Shown: positions 59,203 through 64,000 of the stretch, one piece after another
Layout of the letters: each line of letters starts with the position of its first letter
Numbering within the stretch: the first letter of the stretch is position 1
From: Mycolicibacterium chlorophenolicum
GTDB taxonomy: Bacteria > Actinomycetota > Actinomycetes > Mycobacteriales > Mycobacteriaceae
Assembly: GCF_001044235.1 (NCBI RefSeq)
Contig: NZ_JYNL01000069.1
Span: forward strand, 479,643 to 543,642
Reading direction: 5' to 3'
Length of the DNA: 64,000 bases
Translations under genes and position numbers: made by a program
Notes under the pieces: model-generated
Told to the model about the DNA's origin: nothing
The model's input: the letters and a program-made list of their open reading frames with translations, nothing else
Databases searched by the model: none

Positions 59203-59829
59203 CCAGTGGTGGCGCATGCCCATTGCCCGTTCCATGGCGCCGACCACCGCGCCGAATCCCAACGCGAGGTTGAGCCATACCGGAAGATGCAGAGGCGACT
59301 CGAAGGTTCCGAATTTCTCTGCAAGGAGGGGAATCTCGGAAATCGGCCCTGCGGCCTGCAGCATGTTGAGCCCTACTCCGATGAGCAACATCAGCACCGA
59401 GACCGCACCGATGAACCCACTCGCGAGGGGATGCTCGTGTGCGAAACGCATACGCCGCCCCTCAGCGGACTTCGGATCGGGATCGAGTCGGCGCTCGGTG
59501 CCGTCGTCGGCAACGAAATGGCAGCGCCGCAGGCCGACCTGGCTGGTGCGGACCTCGATGTGGCCGTGCGCGACGGGGAATCGAGCGGGAACCTTCGACT
59601 GTGCCCGGAGCTGCCCATCGAGGTAGAGCCCCGCCGTGACGACGCCAGTTTGAGCGTCGCCACCGTGCTTCACCTCGATGGTGTGCAGGACGTGTCGGCC
59701 GTCAACCGGGAGTGGAATCGACATCACCGATCGTCGCGTCATCTGCCACCAGCGGAAGGGCTTGAGCGGGCGCCCGTCGCCTGGCTTCACACGTCTGGCG
59801 AGCCGCCGTTCGTTCCAGCTCGGGCTCAC
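59176..59829 (-). CDS. Hypothetical membrane protein coupled to the CPBP protease
   Basis: 217-residue protein. A soluble N-terminal part (1-135) contains MSIPLPVDGRHVLHTIEVKHG and a beta-rich region ending in ADDGTERRLDPDP. Two hydrophobic helices follow (about 145-167 and 185-205) with a His/Trp C-terminus. The family is not recognised. GTG 59829 overlaps the stop of the CPBP gene (GTGA), so it is translated with it and is probably a partner of that membrane protease. The longer ORF upstream lies inside the protease gene. Confidence 0.7.
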   Translation of the reverse strand: MSPSWNERRLARRVKPGDGRPLKPFRWWQMTRRSVMSIPLPVDGRHVLHTIEVKHGGDAQTGVVTAGLYLDGQLRAQSKVPARFPVAHGHIEVRTSQVGLRRCHFVADDGTERRLDPDPKSAEGRRMRFAHEHPLASGFIGAVSVLMLLIGVGLNMLQAAGPISEIPLLAEKFGTFESPLHLPVWLNLALGFGAVVGAMERAMGMRHHWLLDGGAGT

Positions 59830-60782
59830 TGCTCGGGCCCCGCCGCCGGGTGGGCCGCAGGCGTGCGCGCAGGTCCACTCGTGCGGGTCATCCACCACAC
59901 CGTCGCGGTGATGACGACCAGCGCGGCGCTCGGCACCAGGTTCGCCGCCGAGCCGACCGCGTCACCTCGATTCGCGAGCTGGGCACCGATGTCGAGGTGC
60001 AGGGTCGTGCCGAGCACGAGGAACGCAACGTTGTAGACGCCGTGGAGGACGACGGCGACCTCGAGACCGCCGGTGCGCCACGTGACGATCGCCGTCGACG
60101 AGAACAGGAGAAGGTAGGACGTCAGCAGAAACGGATCGAGCGTGCCGTGGGCGAGCGAGAACAGCACCGTCGTCCCGACGATGCCGAGGATCGCGCCGGA
60201 GCGCGCGCTCGGCGCCCAGCCGCCGAGGACACGAAACATCAGGCCGCGGAGTCCATACTCTTCACCGGCTGCAGCAAGCGGGATGAGCACCATGCCGATG
60301 ACGAAGAACGCCACGAGATCCGCAGTCGCCCAGGGAACGCTGCCACTCTCGCCCACAACGACGACGGCGACCGCGATCAGTACCAGGGGTCCGAACGCCA
60401 GCAGTGCTCGACCGAACACTCCGTAGCGGAAGCACCCCGAAACGGAGTGCAACGACCTCGGCGGCACGCCGTAAAGCACACGTTGAAGAAGCATGCAGTA
60501 CGGGATCAACAAGGCCAATGACAGCGCGCCGGCGGCCTGCTTCAGAGGTGTCGAGGGACCGGAGCGACCGAACAACTCCCGGTCGACGATCACCGACATC
60601 GCGTCCAGAAGCACTGCGAAGCCGATCATCCCGATCACCAGCAACGCGATGGCCACGATGCCACGCAGGATGCCGCGAGGCGCTCCCGCGTACACGCGGT
60701 GATACTCGACGCCGACCGGGACCCGCGGCATGGGTACGGGATCATCACCTCGCAGGATCCAGCACTGGGTCTTGGTGTTCAT
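59826..60782 (-). CDS. CPBP-family intramembrane metalloprotease
   Basis: 318-residue polytopic protein with about eight helices. The CPBP/Rce1 motifs are complete: EEYGLRG (EExxxR), a His in VLFSLAHGTLDPF, and HGVYNVAF (HxxxN/D). CPBP proteases cleave prenylated or peptide substrates in membranes and in bacteria often serve bacteriocin immunity or stress signalling. ATG 60782 begins MNTKTQCWI; the longer frame lies in the regulatory region. Two TetR-type palindromes occur 200-245 bases upstream, before the divergent TetR gene. Confidence 0.88.
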   Translation of the reverse strand: MNTKTQCWILRGDDPVPMPRVPVGVEYHRVYAGAPRGILRGIVAIALLVIGMIGFAVLLDAMSVIVDRELFGRSGPSTPLKQAAGALSLALLIPYCMLLQRVLYGVPPRSLHSVSGCFRYGVFGRALLAFGPLVLIAVAVVVVGESGSVPWATADLVAFFVIGMVLIPLAAAGEEYGLRGLMFRVLGGWAPSARSGAILGIVGTTVLFSLAHGTLDPFLLTSYLLLFSSTAIVTWRTGGLEVAVVLHGVYNVAFLVLGTTLHLDIGAQLANRGDAVGSAANLVPSAALVVITATVWWMTRTSGPARTPAAHPAAGPEQ

Positions 60783-60982
60783 CGTCTGCCCCTTCGATGA
60801 TCGGCGTGGTGTCAGCACGTAACGAGGACGTATTCGTCTGCGCGCTCGGTGATTTCGCTCATCTCGCTTGCCGTCGGCGCGAGCCGCATGCGATATCTCC
60901 ATGGTCGTGTCGTCACGCACGGGTCGGCAGCCGAACTCTCACCTGCTTCTCGGAGCCACACCGACGTCGGATCGACTGAGCT

Positions 60983-60999
60983 CTAGTACACTGTACTAG
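60983..60999. promoter_or_regulatory. TetR operator O1
   Basis: Perfect 17-base palindrome CTAGTACACTGTACTAG between the divergent CPBP and TetR genes. The same site recurs at 61014, 63014 and 63047. Confidence 0.85.
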
Positions 61000-61013
61000 T
61001 TCCGTCCACAAAG

Positions 61014-61028
61014 TAGCACAGTGTGCTA
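61014..61028. promoter_or_regulatory. TetR operator O2
   Basis: Perfect 15-base palindrome TAGCACAGTGTGCTA, centre 30 bases (three helical turns) from O1, ending 25 bases before the TetR ATG. Confidence 0.85.
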
Positions 61029-61053
61029 AGAACGGAGGGGAGGTGCCGACCCG

Positions 61054-61656
61054 ATGAGCGAGCCGACGAAACACAGCACGCGAGAAAAGATCCTGATCGC
61101 CGCGGCGACGATGCTCGGAGAGGATCCGACCTCCCGGCTGAGTGTGCGCGCCGTCGCCGCGCGCGCCGGGGTCAGCACCGGCTCGCTCCGCCACTTCTTC
61201 CCCACGCAGCAGGCGCTGATCGACACCGTCATCGCCGGACTCTACGAACTCGACATCCCCGACGACCCGATGCACGACACCACCAGGGACCCGGGCGACC
61301 GTCTCGTGGCCTGCTTGCAGCTGCTGCTGTCACAGGTGGGTACGGGCGAGCGGGCACGCGAGCACTGGCGCGCACTCCACGACGCGTACGTCGCATCGCC
61401 ACCGTCCGCGGACGCGACCCATGCCTTTCTCGCGCTCGAACGCCTCACCCTGGATTACATCGCGCGGTGGCTCAGCACCTTGCGCGACGAAGGAGCACTC
61501 GCGTCCGGCGATCTCGATGCGCAGGCGCGGTTCCTCAACACCGTGATCAATGGACTTTCCTTCGAGCGTGCCCTCCCCGGCGACCGTGAACGGCTATCCC
61601 TCGAGGCCCATACGCTCCGCATCGCCGCTGACAGCATCCTGCAGCGCAGAACGTGA
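61054..61656 (+). CDS. TetR-family regulator of the CPBP/beta-lactamase cluster
   Basis: 200-residue TetR protein with the HTH at about 10-56 (LSVRAVAARAGVSTGSLRHFFPTQQALID) and a C-terminal domain of the BetI-like type. ATG 61054. Two palindromes (O1, O2) lie directly upstream and two variants (O3, O4) upstream of the beta-lactamase gene on its other side, so this regulator probably controls itself and both neighbours. It converges on the beta-lactamase gene with 42 bases between stops. Confidence 0.92.
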   Translation: MSEPTKHSTREKILIAAATMLGEDPTSRLSVRAVAARAGVSTGSLRHFFPTQQALIDTVIAGLYELDIPDDPMHDTTRDPGDRLVACLQLLLSQVGTGERAREHWRALHDAYVASPPSADATHAFLALERLTLDYIARWLSTLRDEGALASGDLDAQARFLNTVINGLSFERALPGDRERLSLEAHTLRIAADSILQRRT

Positions 61657-61698
61657 ACCACCACGGAAAGAGACGATCTCCATCGCCGAGCGCCGTGG

Positions 61699-62874
61699 TC
61701 ATTCCGCCACGTGGCCAACGCTGTCCAGAATCCGGTACGCGGCATCGACACGTGCGCTGTTCGAGTAGTTCTTGTTGGCCAGCAGAATGACCGCGAGGCG
61801 CTTCTGAGGGATGTAGGCGACGTAGGAACCGAAACCATTGGTGGAACCGGTCTTGTTGAACAGTGCCGACGGATCAGGGGGAGACGGTGTGTCCAGCCAC
61901 TCGATCGGCGGTGGCTGGGAGGCCATGGCATCGGAATTACCTGCGATCAAGGCGGTTTCGGTGACGGGCTGTGGGTAGATCTCCCATCCCAGGCCTTGTG
62001 TCATGCCGTTCACCCGGTAGTAGCCGGTTTGCGTTGTCTCGATCGCGCGGCGCCATGGGTCATCTCGACCCTCGGGCTGCATGGCGGCGGTGACGAATTG
62101 GACGAGATCGTGCGTGGTCGTCTTGATGCCGTAGGTCTCGGCGTCCAAGGCACCGGGTGTCACCCGTGTCGGTGCGCCGGTCTTCGTGTATCCCTGCGCG
62201 TAATGAGCCATTTCGTTGCTCGGAATCTGAAGGTAGGTGTTGTCGAGACCCAGCTGGGGCAGCAGCGTGTTCTGCAGGAGATCGGCGAAACTGCCGCCCA
62301 GGCTTCGTGCCGCCAGGTAGCCGAACAGCCCCAGGCTGGGGTTCGAGTACAGCCGTCGACTTCCGGGCGGATAGGACGGGTCCCAGTGCCGGAAGTAGCC
62401 GAGCATCGATTCGGGAGTATCTGCCTCGGCCGGGAACTGCAGTGGCAATCCGCCGGCCGAGTAGGTTCCGAGCTGCAGCATGCTGATGCGGTCGAACGCC
62501 GTGCCGTGCAGAGCGGACCAATGGGTGCTGGCGGGGTCGGACAATGAAAGTGTCCCTCGCGCCTGGGCGTAACCGGCCAGCGTGGCGGTGAAGGTCTTGC
62601 TCAACGACCCCACTTCGAAGAGCGTGTCGTCGTCGACGGGCGCACCCTCGCTCTTAGATGCGACACCGTAGTCGAAGAAGTGCGGCTTTCCATCGACGAT
62701 GACGGCGACGGCCATGCCGGGGATGGCGTGCTCGGCCATGAGCCGGCGGATTGTCGGGTCGACGACGGATCCGACGGGGTCGACGTCGCGAACCTCTTGT
62801 ACGGCACCACTGCACCCAGCCGCGACAATCGAGGCCAGCAGGCACGCGAGCGCGGCGTTGAGCTTGGTTCTCAC
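61699..62874 (-). CDS. Class C-type beta-lactamase, lipoprotein
   Basis: 391-residue serine beta-lactamase-family protein with all class C motifs: Ser90-Leu-Ser-Lys93 (GSLSKTF), Tyr-Ser-Asn (RLYSNPS) and Lys-Thr-Gly (NKTGSTNGFG). The N-terminus VRTKLNAALACLLASIVAAGC is a classical lipoprotein signal with lipidated Cys21, so GTG 62874 is preferred over the upstream TTG 62979, which would add 35 residues before the signal. The enzyme would hydrolyse beta-lactams or D-Ala peptides at the outer face of the membrane. Two TetR-type operators (63014, 63047) lie upstream. Confidence 0.9.
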   Translation of the reverse strand: MRTKLNAALACLLASIVAAGCSGAVQEVRDVDPVGSVVDPTIRRLMAEHAIPGMAVAVIVDGKPHFFDYGVASKSEGAPVDDDTLFEVGSLSKTFTATLAGYAQARGTLSLSDPASTHWSALHGTAFDRISMLQLGTYSAGGLPLQFPAEADTPESMLGYFRHWDPSYPPGSRRLYSNPSLGLFGYLAARSLGGSFADLLQNTLLPQLGLDNTYLQIPSNEMAHYAQGYTKTGAPTRVTPGALDAETYGIKTTTHDLVQFVTAAMQPEGRDDPWRRAIETTQTGYYRVNGMTQGLGWEIYPQPVTETALIAGNSDAMASQPPPIEWLDTPSPPDPSALFNKTGSTNGFGSYVAYIPQKRLAVILLANKNYSNSARVDAAYRILDSVGHVAE

Positions 62875-63013
62875 GCTGAACCGGCTGAGTTGCGAGAAGA
62901 GGATTCCGGCGACCAATGCGAGCCGGCCGAACGGCCGCCACGTGGACAACCGGGACGTCGTATCAGAAGGTGAAGTCAACTCTGCTGCGCCTATTCGTTT
63001 CAGGAAGCCAGCA

Positions 63014-63030
63014 CTAGCACGCTGTACTAG
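63014..63030. promoter_or_regulatory. TetR operator O3
   Basis: CTAGCACGCTGTACTAG, imperfect palindrome matching O1 at 15 of 17 positions, upstream of the beta-lactamase gene. Confidence 0.75.
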
Positions 63031-63046
63031 CGAGGAGCTCTCACAC

Positions 63047-63061
63047 TAGCACGCTGTGACA
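63047..63061. promoter_or_regulatory. TetR operator O4 (weak)
   Basis: TAGCACGCTGTGACA, left arm as in O3, right arm degenerate. Its centre is 32 bases from that of O3, similar to the O1-O2 spacing. Confidence 0.6.
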
Positions 63062-63097
63062 ACCCGCTTCGGGAGAGCGCTCCCTGCGATAGGGCAT

Positions 63098-64000
63098 CTA
63101 CCGCGGTGATTCCCATGCGACCTCGTCGGGTTCCTTGTCCGGCCGCAGACCCCGCCAACTCGCCTGGCGCAGCCGGTCGTCGCCCGTGCGCTCGCTGTAC
63201 CGGACCTCGCCGACCAGCTCCGGACGGACGAAGGTGACACCCTTGGCGTCCTGTTTGGGAAGTGTTGTGGCGAAGGGTGATTCGTCGGTGCGCAGCGGCT
63301 CGAGTATCGTGCGGAGCGAGGCCAGTTCCTTCTCGGTGAAGCCGGTGCCGACCCGGCCGACGAACTGCAGGCCGTCCTCGGTGGGGATGCCGAGCAACAG
63401 CGCACCCAGACCGCTCGTGCGCCCGCCGTTTCCCTCGCGCCAGCCTCCGATCACCACCTCCTGGGTGTTCCACAGTTTGTCCTTGACCCACGCCGCGGAC
63501 CGACGTCCGGGCTGGTAGGTGGAGTCCCGCTTCTTGGCGACCACCCCCTCCCAACGCTTGTCCGCCGCATAGGCCAGCGCGGCGGCGCCGTCACCGTCGA
63601 TCTGCGGGGGCACGATGAGCCCGCCCTGGTCGGCGAGCGCCTCGAGCAGCCGCCTGCGGTCGGCGTACTTGGCCCGCATCAGCGATCGGCCGTCAAGGAA
63701 GACGATGTCGAAGGCCCAGAACTCGACCCGGGTGGACCGCTTGCGGTTCTGCATCTCGCGGAAGCTGGGGACGCCGGATTCGTCGAGAGCCACCGCCTCC
63801 CCGTCGAGGATGACATGGTGATCGGCCAGATCGGCGGCCACCGCCTGGAATTGGGGGTACTCGGCGGTGACGTCGCGGCCGCGGCGGGACCGGACGGCCA
63901 GTGTGCCGTGGTCCGCCTCGACGAGAACCCGGTATCCGTCCCACTTGCCCTCGAACGCCCATTGCTTCTCGGGAAGTCGCTCGACCGATCCCTCGGTGCT
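63098..64000 (-). CDS. ligD: ATP-dependent DNA ligase D, ligase domain (partial, 5' end outside window)
   Basis: The C-terminal 300 residues of LigD, the NHEJ ligase that works with Ku. The reading frame is open to the right edge. It contains ligase motif I EGKWDGYR (adenylated Lys), motif III FWAFDIVFLDG, IV WEGVVAKKRDS and V AAWVKDKLW. The OB-fold follows with GWREGNGGRTSGLGALLLG, and it ends SWRGLRPDKEPDEVAWESPR. The resemblance to Rv0938 is close. Polymerase and phosphoesterase domains, if fused as in M. tuberculosis, lie outside. Apparent internal starts such as 63841 are not real. Confidence 0.96.
   Translation of the reverse strand, partial: STEGSVERLPEKQWAFEGKWDGYRVLVEADHGTLAVRSRRGRDVTAEYPQFQAVAADLADHHVILDGEAVALDESGVPSFREMQNRKRSTRVEFWAFDIVFLDGRSLMRAKYADRRRLLEALADQGGLIVPPQIDGDGAAALAYAADKRWEGVVAKKRDSTYQPGRRSAAWVKDKLWNTQEVVIGGWREGNGGRTSGLGALLLGIPTEDGLQFVGRVGTGFTEKELASLRTILEPLRTDESPFATTLPKQDAKGVTFVRPELVGEVRYSERTGDDRLRQASWRGLRPDKEPDEVAWESPR

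Noticed and set aside
60849..60896. GATTTCGCTC...GCATGCGATATC, possibly another 49-bp palindrome copy.
   Set aside because: Only the first seven bases match, the arms are not complementary to each other, and the inner core is absent.
63098..63841. Treating the right-edge gene as a complete 247-residue ligase.
   Set aside because: The frame continues to 64000 and contains ligase motif I upstream of 63841, so the gene is simply cut by the window.

Overview
The window is high-GC actinobacterial chromosome, and everything points to a rapidly growing mycobacterium (Mycolicibacterium type). The core gene order follows, in reverse, the Mycobacterium tuberculosis block Rv0984 to Rv0938: moaB2-pepD-mprB-mprA-rpmF, the Rv0976c/fadE13/accD2/accA2/fadE12/echA7 operon, a DUF1707 protein, Rv0959/Rv0958, purH-purN-perM-Rv0954, an Rv0953c-like enzyme, sucD-sucC, an M23 peptidase, uvrD1, chorismate mutase, pgi, an SDR, Fpg/Nei, an Rv0940c-like enzyme and, at the right edge, ligD. 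The left edge carries two MspA-type porin genes, which are typical of fast growers. Family and synteny statements come from memory of these proteins; no search was run. No tRNA, rRNA, IS element, prophage or CRISPR array was seen.

Left part (1-15.6 kb): a nearly identical tandem pair of MspA porins, a 52-codon ORF, then the envelope-stress operon mprA-mprB-pepD-moaB2 with two direct-repeat MprA-type boxes. Divergent from it is a tightly overlapped six-gene acyl-CoA operon (AtuA-like DUF1446, two acyl-CoA dehydrogenases, biotin-dependent carboxylase AccA2/AccD2, enoyl-CoA hydratase). It resembles a branched-chain or acyclic-terpene degradation module and has its own promoter and operator-like palindrome.

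Middle (15.6-45 kb): a MoxR-VWA pair, purine genes coupled to perM, a membrane protein/PLP decarboxylase/SfnG operon that interrupts the conserved order, TCA-cycle sucCD, cell-wall hydrolase, DNA helicase, chorismate mutase with a structured leader, an acyltransferase, SSADH, pgi, GH16, SDR and a full-length Fpg/Nei glycosylase. Three perfect KstR-type boxes (TNNAACNNGTTNNA) precede two LLM flavin enzymes and a Cys-less thiolase-like protein, suggesting that three separate transcription units belong to the sterol-catabolism regulon. A 49-bp palindromic intergenic element occurs at least three times.

Right part (45-63 kb) is accessory. It holds an AurF-type diiron oxygenase coupled to a flavin-domain-less DUF4873 protein; a ROK regulator divergent from a KDPG-aldolase-like protein that lacks the Schiff-base lysine and is coupled to an MFS exporter; a Rieske oxygenase divergent from a TetR; RNase HI; two serine hydrolases; and a TetR/CPBP-protease/class C beta-lactamase cluster tied together by four copies of one palindromic operator. 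The last cluster, the aldolase-like pseudoenzyme cassette and the 49-bp palindrome family are the best candidates for undescribed biology.
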